From: Bradyrhizobium sp. B097
GTDB lineage: Bacteria > Pseudomonadota > Alphaproteobacteria > Rhizobiales > Xanthobacteraceae
Length of the DNA stretch: 64,000 nucleotides
NCBI RefSeq assembly: GCF_038957035.1
Contig: NZ_CP152412.1
Location: 3,592,501 to 3,656,500 of the forward strand
Direction of reading: 5' to 3'
Shown: piece after piece, positions 1 to 8,683 of the stretch
Position numbering within the stretch: position 1 is the stretch's first letter
How the letters are laid out: each line of letters starts with the position of its first letter
The notes under the pieces: model-generated
Told to the model about the DNA's origin: nothing
Database searches by the model: none
What the model saw: the letters and a program-made list of their open reading frames with translations, nothing else
Made by a program: the position numbers and the translations under genes

Positions 1-312
1 TCTATCGATAGACCGTAACCCCTCACCCGATTTACTGCGCAAATCGACCTCTCCCAAGGGAGAGGTGATCCTTGCCCCTTGCGGACCGCCTGGGGCCTTC
101 CCATCTAGCGTCCAACGGCGACGTTGCAGCTTCAGGGCTCCGGCGCCGGAACGACCACGACATTGTTTGGCTGCGCCGGATGTACGCGCGCCCCTTGTTC
201 GTGGTCGTTGGCATTTTCGAACGGTTTTTGCCCCGTTTTCCCGCTTTCCGAGACAGCGTTTGCGCCGGCCCGCCTTGGCAGCGGGGGAGGCTGCGGCTAT
301 ACGCTGGCGCTC
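1..312. other. Left-edge non-coding stretch
   Basis: The first 312 bases hold the end of an intergenic repeat (18-68) and then GC-rich sequence with no convincing gene. A reading frame in register with the downstream glycosyltransferase runs through from base 124, but that extension is Gly/Pro/Cys-rich and unlike the family's N-terminus. It is treated as leader sequence. No clear promoter or terminator was recognised. Confidence 0.5.
18..68. repeat. Partial intergenic palindromic repeat
   Basis: The stretch contains CCCTCACCCGATT, then TGCGCAAATCG, then a short hairpin CTCTCCCAAGGGAGAG. This ordering resembles a common rhizobial intergenic repeat with a CCTCACCC arm and a CTCTCCC..GGGAGAG stem. 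Only one side of the element is complete, so it is either truncated or degenerate. The family assignment rests on resemblance from memory. Confidence 0.5.
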
Positions 313-1446
313 ATGAATGACGCCATCAAGCTAGCCCCCGAAACCGCCTCGCTGGCAGCAAGTCTGCCGCAGCTGTCGGTGGTCGTCCCGACCTTCAACG
401 AGCGCGACAATGTCACGGTGCTGTACCGCCGGCTCGACGCGACCCTGAAGGACGTGTCCTGGGAGGTCATCTTCGTCGATGACAATTCACCCGACGGTAC
501 CTGGGACGTGGTGCGCGCCCTGGCGCGGAAGGATTCCCGCGTGCGCTGTATCCGCCGGATCGGCCGGCGCGGCCTGTCCGGCGCCTGCATCGAGGGCATC
601 CTGGCCTCGAGCTCGCCCTATGCCGCGGTCATGGACGCCGACCTCCAGCATGACGAGACCCAGCTCCCGAGGATGTTCGCCCTGCTGCAGAGCGGCGAGG
701 CCGAGCTCGTGGTCGGCAGCCGCTATATCGAGGGCTACAAGACCGAAGGCTTCAACAAGCAGCGCGCCGGCGCCAGCGCCTTTGCCACCGAGATCGCGCG
801 CCGCTCGCTGAAGGTCGAGATCGCCGACCCCATGAGCGGCTTCTTCATGATCCGCCGCGACCGTTTCGAGCAGCTCGCGCCGCAGCTCTCGACCCAGGGC
901 TTCAAGATCCTGCTCGATGTCGTGGCGACGGCGGAAGGCAAGCTGCGCGCGGTCGAGATTCCCTACACATTCGGTGCCCGCCAGCATGGCGAGAGCAAGC
1001 TTGACTCGATGGTCGCGCTCGACTTCCTTGGCCTGGTGCTGGCGAAGCTGACCAACGACGTGATCTCGCTGCGCTTCATTCTGTTCGCGGCGGTCGGCGG
1101 GCTCGGCCTGCTGGTGCATCTCAGCGTGCTGTTCATCGCGCTGGAGCTGTTCAAGGCGCCATTCCCGGAGGCCCAGGCCACCGGCGCGATCGTCGCCATG
1201 ACCAGCAACTTCATCCTCAACAATTTCCTGACCTATCGCGACCAGCGGCTGAAGGGCTTTGGCATCCTGCGCGGCCTGCTGCTGTTCTATCTGGTCTGCA
1301 GCGTCGGCCTGCTCGCCAATGTCGGCGTCGCATTCTCGGTGTACGACCAGGAGCCGATCTGGTGGCTTGCGGGCGCGGCCGGCGCGCTGATGGGCGTGGT
1401 GTGGAACTACGCGATGTCCGGGCTGTTCGTCTGGCGCAAGCGATGA
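313..1446 (+). CDS. GT2 glycosyltransferase fused to GtrA-like membrane domain
   Basis: Predicted polyprenyl-phosphate sugar transferase of the dolichol-phosphate mannosyltransferase type. It would load a sugar onto a lipid carrier and pass it across the inner membrane. The N-terminal half is a GT-A fold: SVVVPTFNERDNV near residue 20, DDNSPDGT near 55, and a DAD metal-binding motif at residues 108-110 followed by LQHDE. From about residue 250 four hydrophobic segments form a GtrA-like domain. The start at 313 was chosen because the family's hydrophobic beta-strand begins shortly after it; no strong ribosome site is visible. Eight bases separate it from the GT39 gene, so the two are probably cotranscribed, with this enzyme supplying the lipid-linked sugar. 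Confidence 0.85.
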   Translation: MNDAIKLAPETASLAASLPQLSVVVPTFNERDNVTVLYRRLDATLKDVSWEVIFVDDNSPDGTWDVVRALARKDSRVRCIRRIGRRGLSGACIEGILASSSPYAAVMDADLQHDETQLPRMFALLQSGEAELVVGSRYIEGYKTEGFNKQRAGASAFATEIARRSLKVEIADPMSGFFMIRRDRFEQLAPQLSTQGFKILLDVVATAEGKLRAVEIPYTFGARQHGESKLDSMVALDFLGLVLAKLTNDVISLRFILFAAVGGLGLLVHLSVLFIALELFKAPFPEAQATGAIVAMTSNFILNNFLTYRDQRLKGFGILRGLLLFYLVCSVGLLANVGVAFSVYDQEPIWWLAGAAGALMGVVWNYAMSGLFVWRKR

Positions 1447-1453
1447 CGGTGGC

Positions 1454-2956
1454 ATGAACGCGAACGAGGCGCGGCTGGCCCGGAACACCGCTCTCGCGGT
1501 GTGCGCGCTGGTCGTGTTGCGGCTGGCCGCCGCCGCATGGACGCCGCTGACCTTCGACGAAGCCTATTACTGGATGTGGTCGAAGGCGCTCGCCGGCGGC
1601 TATTACGACCATCCGCCGATGGTGGCGGTCGTAATCCGGCTCGGCACCATGATCGCGGGCGACACGCCGTTCGGCGTGCGGCTGGTGTCGATCCTGCTCG
1701 CGTTGCCGATGAGCTGGGCGATCTACCGGGCGGCCGAGATCCTGTTCGGCGGCCAGCGTATCGCCGCCAGCGCAACGATCCTGCTCAATGTCACGCTGAT
1801 GGCCGCCGTCGGCACGCTGATCGTGACGCCGGATGCACCGCTGCTGGTGGCCGCGAGCTTCCTGCTGTATTCGCTCGCAAAGGTGCTGGAGAGCGGCCGC
1901 GGCGCCTGGTGGCTTGCGGTCGGCGTCAGCGCGGGCCTGGCGCTGCTGTCGAAATACACGGCGCTGTTCTTTGGACCCGCGATCCTGATCTGGCTTGCTG
2001 TCGTGCCGAAGCTGCGGCGCTGGTATCTCTCGCCATGGCTCTATCTCGGCGGCCTGGTTGCGGCCGGCCTGTTTGCGCCGGTCATCCTCTGGAATGCCGA
2101 TCACCAATGGGTGTCGTTCATCAAGCAGATGGGCCGCGCCCGGATCGAGGACTTCCGGCCGAATTACATCGCCGAGCTGATCCCGACGCAGTTTGCGTTC
2201 GCGACGCCGTTGGTCTTCATCCTCGGTGTGATGGGCCTCTACGCGCTCTACCGGCGGCGCGCCGGCGCGATGCCCGCGCGCGTGCTGGTCAACACGATGT
2301 TCTGGACCATCGTGGTCTACTTCACCTGGCACGCGCTGCATGCCCGGGTCGAGGCCAATTGGTTCGCGCCGGTCTATCCGGCGTTTGCGGTGGCGGCCGC
2401 GGTCGCGGCGATCCAGGTGCAGTGGGCACCGCGCGAGCAGCGCACGATCGATTTCTGCCGCCGCTGGGCCGCGCCCACAGGCGTCGTGCTGTTCGCGCTG
2501 CTGATCGTGCAGGCCAATACCGGCATGCTCTCGGGCTACCGCCGCGATGCCACCGTGCGCAGCGTCGGCGTCGGCTGGCAGGAGCTCGCGAGCGAGATCG
2601 AGGCGGTGCGCGCGCGCTCCGGCGCGAGCTGTGTGCTGTCGCCGGACTACGGCACCACCGGCTGGCTGGCCTTCTATCTCCCCAAGGGCACCTGCGTCGC
2701 GCAACAAGGCCAGCGCATTCGCTGGGTCAACATGCCTGAGCCGAGCCCGGCGCAGCTGTCCGGCAAGCTGCTGTATGTGCATGAGGTCGAGCAGGCGATG
2801 CCGGCCTCGGTGCGCGACAATTTCGCCCATGTCGAAACGGTGGCCGAGGCCAAGCGCATGCGCGGGCCGCTGGTGATCGAGACTTACGCGCTCGATCTGC
2901 TTGATGGCGCAAAGGGCGAGGTCTTCGACCGTTCGCCGCCGCCGGAACTGCAGTAA
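1454..2956 (+). CDS. Family 39 glycosyltransferase (ArnT/PMT-like), polytopic membrane protein
   Basis: A 500-residue inner-membrane glycosyltransferase that uses a lipid-linked sugar donor on the periplasmic side. Probable acceptors are lipid A, O-antigen or another envelope glycan. The diagnostic acidic pair sits after the first membrane helix (FDEAYYW, D35-E36), followed by YYDHPPM, both typical of the ArnT-like superfamily. About ten hydrophobic segments extend to residue 350, then a soluble C-terminal domain of about 130 residues. It follows the GT2-GtrA gene by 7 bases, which fits a donor-synthase plus transferase pair. The exact sugar and acceptor cannot be told from sequence. Confidence 0.85.
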   Translation: MNANEARLARNTALAVCALVVLRLAAAAWTPLTFDEAYYWMWSKALAGGYYDHPPMVAVVIRLGTMIAGDTPFGVRLVSILLALPMSWAIYRAAEILFGGQRIAASATILLNVTLMAAVGTLIVTPDAPLLVAASFLLYSLAKVLESGRGAWWLAVGVSAGLALLSKYTALFFGPAILIWLAVVPKLRRWYLSPWLYLGGLVAAGLFAPVILWNADHQWVSFIKQMGRARIEDFRPNYIAELIPTQFAFATPLVFILGVMGLYALYRRRAGAMPARVLVNTMFWTIVVYFTWHALHARVEANWFAPVYPAFAVAAAVAAIQVQWAPREQRTIDFCRRWAAPTGVVLFALLIVQANTGMLSGYRRDATVRSVGVGWQELASEIEAVRARSGASCVLSPDYGTTGWLAFYLPKGTCVAQQGQRIRWVNMPEPSPAQLSGKLLYVHEVEQAMPASVRDNFAHVETVAEAKRMRGPLVIETYALDLLDGAKGEVFDRSPPPELQ

Positions 2957-3034
2957 GATCGTCGCTGTGCATGTCGGATCGTCCGGTTCCGGTTCGTCTT
3001 CCAGGGAGCCCGTCAACCATGCGAGGTTCCAACC

Positions 3035-3730
3035 ATGACCAGTTCCGTCCTCAAGCCCGCCGCCGAACTTGCCAGCAGCAATGCCAGGCGCTTTCCCAAT
3101 GAGAGCGCCGAGTATCGCCGGGCGCGCCAGGCGCTGCTCGTCGAGGAGATCGAGCTGCGCCGGCACATCGCGCGCGTCGCCGAGCTGCGCCGCGCCTTGC
3201 CGCCGGGCGGCGAGGTGACCAGGGCCTATGAGTTCACGGGCGAGTCCGGCGCGGCCTCGCTCGCCGATCTGTTCGGCAACAAGCAGACGCTCATCATCTA
3301 CAGCTACATGTTCGGCTCGCAGCGCGAGAAGCCGTGTCCGATGTGCACATCGTTCATGGGCACATGGGAGCAGAAGCTGCCTGATATCGAGCAGCGCGTG
3401 TCGTTCGTGTTCGTGGCGCGCTCGCCGATCGCGCGGCTGATCGAGGCGAAGCAGGCGCGCGGCTGGACGCGTCACAAGGTCTATTCGGATGCGTCGGGCG
3501 ATTACACGCGCGACTATGTCAGCAAGGATGACAGCGACGTGCCCGGCTACAATGTCTTCACACGAGACAACGATGCAATCCGGCATTTCTGGGCCGGCGA
3601 AATGGGAGCCGGCACGGTCGACCCCGGCCAGGACCCGCGCGGCGCGCCGGATCTGGATCCGCTCTGGACCGTGCTCGACACCACGCGCGAGGGGCGCGGC
3701 GCGGACTGGTATCCGAAGCTGAGCTATTGA
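3035..3730 (+). CDS. DUF899 family thioredoxin-like protein
   Basis: A 231-residue cytoplasmic protein of the DUF899 family, which has a thioredoxin-like fold and no settled function. An Arg/Glu-rich helical N-terminus (to about residue 55) is followed by the family core YEFTGESG, then IIYSYMFG and the cysteine pair CPMCTSF, where thioredoxin-like proteins carry their active site. The C-terminus carries the conserved DPLWTVLDTTREGRG and DWYPKL motifs. The coding strand has an AGGTTCCAACC leader before ATG 3035. It stands alone, 78 bases after the GT39 gene, with two hairpins downstream. A redox or dehalogenation-like role has been guessed for relatives; none is shown here. Confidence 0.85.
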   Translation: MTSSVLKPAAELASSNARRFPNESAEYRRARQALLVEEIELRRHIARVAELRRALPPGGEVTRAYEFTGESGAASLADLFGNKQTLIIYSYMFGSQREKPCPMCTSFMGTWEQKLPDIEQRVSFVFVARSPIARLIEAKQARGWTRHKVYSDASGDYTRDYVSKDDSDVPGYNVFTRDNDAIRHFWAGEMGAGTVDPGQDPRGAPDLDPLWTVLDTTREGRGADWYPKLSY

Positions 3731-3801
3731 GAGATGGATTTTGCTCGATCCCCGCGCGATTACGGGGCCATCGGCAAGGAAATTCTCCCTAGGATTTATC
3801 T

Positions 3802-3829
3802 CGGCATGCGGTAGCGGAACCGCGTGCCG
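3802..3829. other. Strong hairpin between DUF899 and DUF2778 genes
   Basis: An 11-bp stem (CGGCATGCGGT against ACCGCGTGCCG, one G-T pair) closes a 6-base loop. No T-run follows on the plus strand, so it is not a canonical intrinsic terminator. It lies 72 bases after the DUF899 stop and could still end or stabilise that transcript. Confidence 0.5.
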
Positions 3830-3832
3830 GAA

Positions 3833-3849
3833 TGTCCCATCATGGGACA
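3833..3849. promoter_or_regulatory. Perfect 17-bp palindrome TGTCCCAT-C-ATGGGACA
   Basis: Eight-base perfect arms around a single C, three bases after the 11-bp hairpin and followed by six A residues. A dyad of this symmetry in an intergenic region is more typical of a dimeric repressor or activator site than of a terminator. The regulator is unknown. Confidence 0.45.
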
Positions 3850-3933
3850 AAAAAGCCGTTTTGGCGGTCCATTGCCATCTTAAAAAAGCCCTACGCCACA
3901 GGCACTTCCCGCGTTGCAGGGGATCGCGTCCGG

Positions 3934-3948
3934 TTAAGTCGCATTTAA
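3934..3948. promoter_or_regulatory. CtrA-type binding site TTAA-N7-TTAA
   Basis: The sequence TTAAGTCGCATTTAA is an exact match to the CtrA consensus TTAA-N7-TTAA, with the preferred C after it. An eight-of-eight AT match is rare in DNA this GC-rich. It lies 63 bases before the first candidate start of the DUF2778 gene, so a role in cell-cycle-timed expression of that envelope protein is plausible. Confidence 0.6.
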
Positions 3949-4011
3949 CTAAAAGTCGCCTTAATGGCCGTCTGTGCCCCCGCGCGACGTTGAGCCGAAC
4001 ATCGTTCGACG

Positions 4012-5283
4012 ATGCGTCGAGTGAGGGACAAAGGTGGACCTGTTTTGAGCGCCGGGCGTATGGGTACGAGTGCGAGTGCGTATGTTCTTGGGGCGCCAAG
4101 CCGCAAGAAAACCTCCCGAAAAATCCTCCCACAGCATTTCCTCGGCAGTGCCGCGGTGGCGGGGCTGGTGCTTGGCTGTGCCTGGACCGTCTATGCCAAC
4201 ATCTTTGCGGCGAGCGTCTATCCGTCGGTCGGCAATGCGTCGTTTGAAGCGCCGGTCGTGAAGCGGCCCGTCGCGGTTGCCGCGCGGCCCACACCCGCGT
4301 TCAACGAGGTGTTCGCGTCCCTGACGCCGGCGCCGGCGGCGCCCGCAAAGACCGAGGTCGCGAAGTCGGAAGCCCAGACACCGTCACTTATGTTTAACGA
4401 TCGGTTTGCGGCCGCCGCGCCCGACGGCGTCGCGTCCAGCGTCGTGGCTGACGCCGCACCGCAGATCGACCCGATCAAGCAGGCCGCTGAACCCAAGGTC
4501 GCCGTAGCGGCGAGGGCGGTGGCGACGGCGGAGCTCGCCGAGACATCGAAGCCGTTGCCGGCGCCGAAATCGGTCGAGACCGCCAAGAAGCAAGCCGCCG
4601 CCAATCTGAAGGTGGCGCTCAACGATCCCGCTGCGACGGTTGAGTCGAAGGCCGCCGAGAAGGCGCCCGAGGCGAAGCAGGCAACGAAATCCGGTGGCGT
4701 CCGTGACATGGCCGCGCGCGCCAAGGCCGCGGTGCTGTCGATCGCATCGAGCGAGCGGCAGACCATGGTCGAGAAGCTGTGGGGCAAGCGCGAGTCGAGT
4801 GGCGGGCTGCTCTCGTTCGCTTCTGCCGATGCCAATGTCACCGGCAGCATCCCCTCGACGCTGGACCAGAACCCGATGCTCGGCGGCTCGCCGCCCTATG
4901 ACCGCCAGACCGCGGTCTACGACATCTCGGCCAAGACCGTGTATTTGCCCGATGGCACGCGCCTCGAGGCGCATTCGGGCCTCGGCTCCCGCCTCGACGA
5001 TCCCAGATCCTCGCATATGAAGATGGTCGGCGTGACGCCGCCGCACATCTACGAGCTCAAGCCGCGCGAGGCACTGTTCCATGGTGTGCCGGCGCTGCGG
5101 CTCAATCCGATCGGCGGCGAGGGCAAGATCTTCAACCGCGACGGTCTGCTCGCACACACCTTCATGCTCGGCCCGAACGGCGACTCCAACGGTTGCGTCT
5201 CGTTCAAGGACTATTACGCGTTCCTCGATGCCTACCGTAACAAGGGCATCCGCCGCCTCGCGGTTTTGGCGAGGGTTCAGTAA
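4012..5283 (+). CDS. DUF2778 (Tlde1-like) protein with N-terminal membrane anchor
   Basis: A 423-residue protein with one transmembrane helix (about residues 43-67), a long Ala/Lys/Pro-rich periplasmic linker, and a C-terminal DUF2778 domain (about 300-423). DUF2778 belongs to the L,D-transpeptidase/Tlde1 group that acts on peptidoglycan. The signature HTFMLGPNGDSNGCVSF is intact, with H382 and C395 as likely catalytic residues. The linker would let the domain reach across the periplasm. ATG 4012 was kept; ATG 4060 is a possible alternative that still includes the membrane helix. No type VI secretion gene is nearby, so a housekeeping wall-remodelling role is more likely than an effector role. 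A CtrA-type box lies upstream. Confidence 0.8.
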   Translation: MRRVRDKGGPVLSAGRMGTSASAYVLGAPSRKKTSRKILPQHFLGSAAVAGLVLGCAWTVYANIFAASVYPSVGNASFEAPVVKRPVAVAARPTPAFNEVFASLTPAPAAPAKTEVAKSEAQTPSLMFNDRFAAAAPDGVASSVVADAAPQIDPIKQAAEPKVAVAARAVATAELAETSKPLPAPKSVETAKKQAAANLKVALNDPAATVESKAAEKAPEAKQATKSGGVRDMAARAKAAVLSIASSERQTMVEKLWGKRESSGGLLSFASADANVTGSIPSTLDQNPMLGGSPPYDRQTAVYDISAKTVYLPDGTRLEAHSGLGSRLDDPRSSHMKMVGVTPPHIYELKPREALFHGVPALRLNPIGGEGKIFNRDGLLAHTFMLGPNGDSNGCVSFKDYYAFLDAYRNKGIRRLAVLARVQ

Positions 5284-5284
5284 G

Positions 5285-5317
5285 CGCCGTCCTGCTGGGG
5301 GCGCTGCCCCCACGGCG
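5285..5317. terminator. GC-rich hairpin after the DUF2778 gene
   Basis: Two nested stems, CGCCGT/ACGGCG outside and GGGGGC/GCCCCC inside with a bulge, start just after the stop codon. There is no T-run, so termination is only possible, not clear. Confidence 0.35.
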
Positions 5318-5476
5318 TGAGCTACGCGACCAGCCCCCCGTACCTGTCCGAAGGTCGCGGTGGCCATCCCTTGAAAGGCCGCTGGGGTCGCTATATCCTG
5401 CGGAATACAAAGGTGCCAGGGCCAACAGCGCCGCGCTCCCGAGGGTCACAGAACCCGCGGAGCAGGGGAGGGAAGC

Positions 5477-6433
5477 ATGAGCCGGTCGCCAGGCGTCATG
5501 CACACGGACAAGGTTCTCGACGTGCTGGCCGGAGGCGGGGCGCCATCCGACCTGTCGGCATCGTGGCGCAGGTCCGGCCATCTGCATGCGCTCGATCCGG
5601 CGAGCCGCCTGCCTTCCCATCGTCTCGGCCAGGCTGAAATCGCCGCTGCACAGCAACGCCTCGGCGAATTCCTGAAAGTCGCCCAGAGCACGCTCGACCG
5701 GCTGTTCCTTGCCGTCGGCGGAGTCGGCTGCTCGGTGCTGCTCGCGGACCGCGACGGCGTCGTCGTCGACCGGCGCGGCGCGGGCGCCGACGATGCGACG
5801 TTCGACGCCTGGGGGCTCTGGACCGGTGCGGTCTGGAGCGAGAAGTACGAGGGGACCAACGGCATCGGCACCTGCATCGTCGAGAAGCGTCCACTGTCGA
5901 TCGACCGCGAGCAGCACTTCTTCACCCGCAATTCCGGACTGTTCTGCACCACCGCGCCGATCTTCGACGAGCATGGCGAGCTCGCCGCCGCGCTCGATGT
6001 CTCCTCCTGCCGGGCGGACCTGACCGATGGATTTTCCCGGTTGATCGCGACCGCGGTGACGGACGCCGCGCGCGCGATCGAAGCCGAGAATTTTCGCCGG
6101 GCGTTTCCCGATGCGCGAATCCTGCTGACACCGCGAAGCGAGCGCGCCGTCAACTCGCTGCTCGCGGTCGATCGCGACGATCTCGTGATCGGCGCAACGC
6201 GCGCTGCGCGCCGCGCGCTCGGCCTCAACGCCGCGTCGCTGGCGCGGCCGTTGCCGGCGGCCGACCTGATCGGCGAGACGCGCGACGATGGCGGCCTGGC
6301 CGCCGCGGAACGCGCAGTGTTGCAGCGCGCGCTGGCGCGCGCCGGCGGCAACGTGTCGAAGGCTGCCAAGGACCTCGACATGTCTCGCGCCACATTGCAC
6401 CGCAAGCTCAAGCAGCTCGGCTTGCATCGCTAG
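5477..6433 (+). CDS. AcoR-like GAF/Fis-HTH regulator lacking the AAA+ domain
   Basis: A 318-residue transcription regulator. Residues 1-70 match the AcoR-type N-terminus (SWRRSG, YxxDP-like region). About 70-210 is a GAF sensor with SEKYEGTNGIGTC and the FCTTAPIFDEHG segment typical of AcoR/DhaR sensors. The last 50 residues are a Fis-type helix-turn-helix (RAGGNVSKAAKDLDMSRATL). The central sigma-54-contacting AAA+ domain of full AcoR proteins (over 600 residues) is absent: no Walker A, no GAFTGA. It therefore cannot activate sigma-54 polymerase in the usual way. The start has a strong GGGAGGGAAGC ribosome site. It precedes the aldehyde dehydrogenase it probably controls in response to an aldehyde or alcohol. 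Confidence 0.8.
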   Translation: MSRSPGVMHTDKVLDVLAGGGAPSDLSASWRRSGHLHALDPASRLPSHRLGQAEIAAAQQRLGEFLKVAQSTLDRLFLAVGGVGCSVLLADRDGVVVDRRGAGADDATFDAWGLWTGAVWSEKYEGTNGIGTCIVEKRPLSIDREQHFFTRNSGLFCTTAPIFDEHGELAAALDVSSCRADLTDGFSRLIATAVTDAARAIEAENFRRAFPDARILLTPRSERAVNSLLAVDRDDLVIGATRAARRALGLNAASLARPLPAADLIGETRDDGGLAAAERAVLQRALARAGGNVSKAAKDLDMSRATLHRKLKQLGLHR

Positions 6434-6470
6434 AGCATACCCGAAGGCTCCGAACCGGCCTCCGCCGCGC

Positions 6471-6486
6471 TGGCGCGCCCTGTGCC
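6471..6486 (+). promoter_or_regulatory. Possible sigma-54 (-24/-12) promoter
   Basis: TGGCGCGCCCTGTGCC has GG and GC dinucleotides at the required 10-base spacing and resembles TGGCACG-N4-TTGC with two mismatches. It would start transcription about 125 bases before the aldehyde dehydrogenase ATG. GC-rich DNA gives chance matches, and the adjacent regulator lacks an AAA+ domain. Confidence 0.35.
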
Positions 6487-6501
6487 AATTTGCGGCGCAC
6501 T

Positions 6502-6521
6502 CTGTCTCAGATTTGCGACAG
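6502..6521. promoter_or_regulatory. Imperfect palindrome, candidate activator site
   Basis: CTGTC at one end and GACAG at the other enclose a 10-base centre; 16 of 20 positions are symmetric. Fis-type and AcoR-type regulators bind TGTC..GACA dyads, so this may be the site for the regulator at 5477-6433. It sits about 100 bases before the aldehyde dehydrogenase start. Confidence 0.4.
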
Positions 6522-6621
6522 TTCCCCTGCGGCCGTTGGGGCGGGCCCCTGTTCTGTCCGCCTGATTTGACCGAGCGTCCCGGCCAACGCCGTGTGCATC
6601 GGCGTGCCAACGGAGGAACAC

Positions 6622-8139
<1,518 letters not shown>

Positions 8140-8224
8140 TATCCCGGCCGCCCCCCGCGTTCGGGGACGAAGACGACAGGCTTCGGCGGGGTGTCCCGCC
8201 GAAGCTCCCATCACGGAGGCCGAG

Positions 8225-8575
8225 ATGTCTGACAAGGTGACCGCGACGCCGGCTGCGCTGGAGCTGATTGCCGAGATCGTCGCCGATCATGGGCCGGTGC
8301 TGTTTCACCAGTCCGGCGGCTGCTGCGACGGTTCGTCGCCGATGTGCTATCCGCAAGGTGACTTCCTGATCGGCGATTATGACGTCAAGCTCGGCGAGAT
8401 CGGTGGGGCGCCGTTCTACATCAGCGGCTCGCAATACGACGTCTGGAAGCACACCGATCTGATCATCGACGTCGTTCCGGGCCGCGGCGGCATGTTCTCG
8501 CTCGACAACGGGCGCGAGCGCCGGTTCCTGACCCGGTCCGAAATCTGCGCGTTGCCGCCGCGCACGCCGGATTAG
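8225..8575 (+). CDS. DUF779 family protein
   Basis: A 116-residue protein of the DUF779 family, found almost always beside AldB/AcoD-type aldehyde dehydrogenases. It carries the conserved HQSGGCCDGSSPMC cysteine-rich motif and QYDVWKHTDLIIDV. The cysteines suggest metal or redox chemistry, but no activity is established. ACGGAGGCCGAG before ATG 8225 is a good ribosome site. Its position 85 bases after the dehydrogenase points to one transcript. Confidence 0.88.
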   Translation: MSDKVTATPAALELIAEIVADHGPVLFHQSGGCCDGSSPMCYPQGDFLIGDYDVKLGEIGGAPFYISGSQYDVWKHTDLIIDVVPGRGGMFSLDNGRERRFLTRSEICALPPRTPD

Positions 8576-8683
8576 GGCGGCTTGGCGCGATCGGCGTCGA
8601 TCTGGAACTGGAGGCCATTGTCGCTATACTGTGCTGATCCAGGGCGAGTCCCAACTCGGCAACGGATCGGGTGCAAAGCGAAC

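Noticed and set aside
1217..4294. A 1025-codon minus-strand open frame across two glycosyltransferase genes and a DUF899 gene
   Set aside because: It is opposite well-supported genes, is His/Arg/Gln-rich, and follows the GC third-position bias of the plus-strand genes. It is a shadow.
4012..5283. Reading the DUF2778 protein as a type VI secretion effector (Tlde1)
   Set aside because: It has its own membrane anchor and long linker, and no immunity gene or type VI component is adjacent. A resident envelope role fits better.
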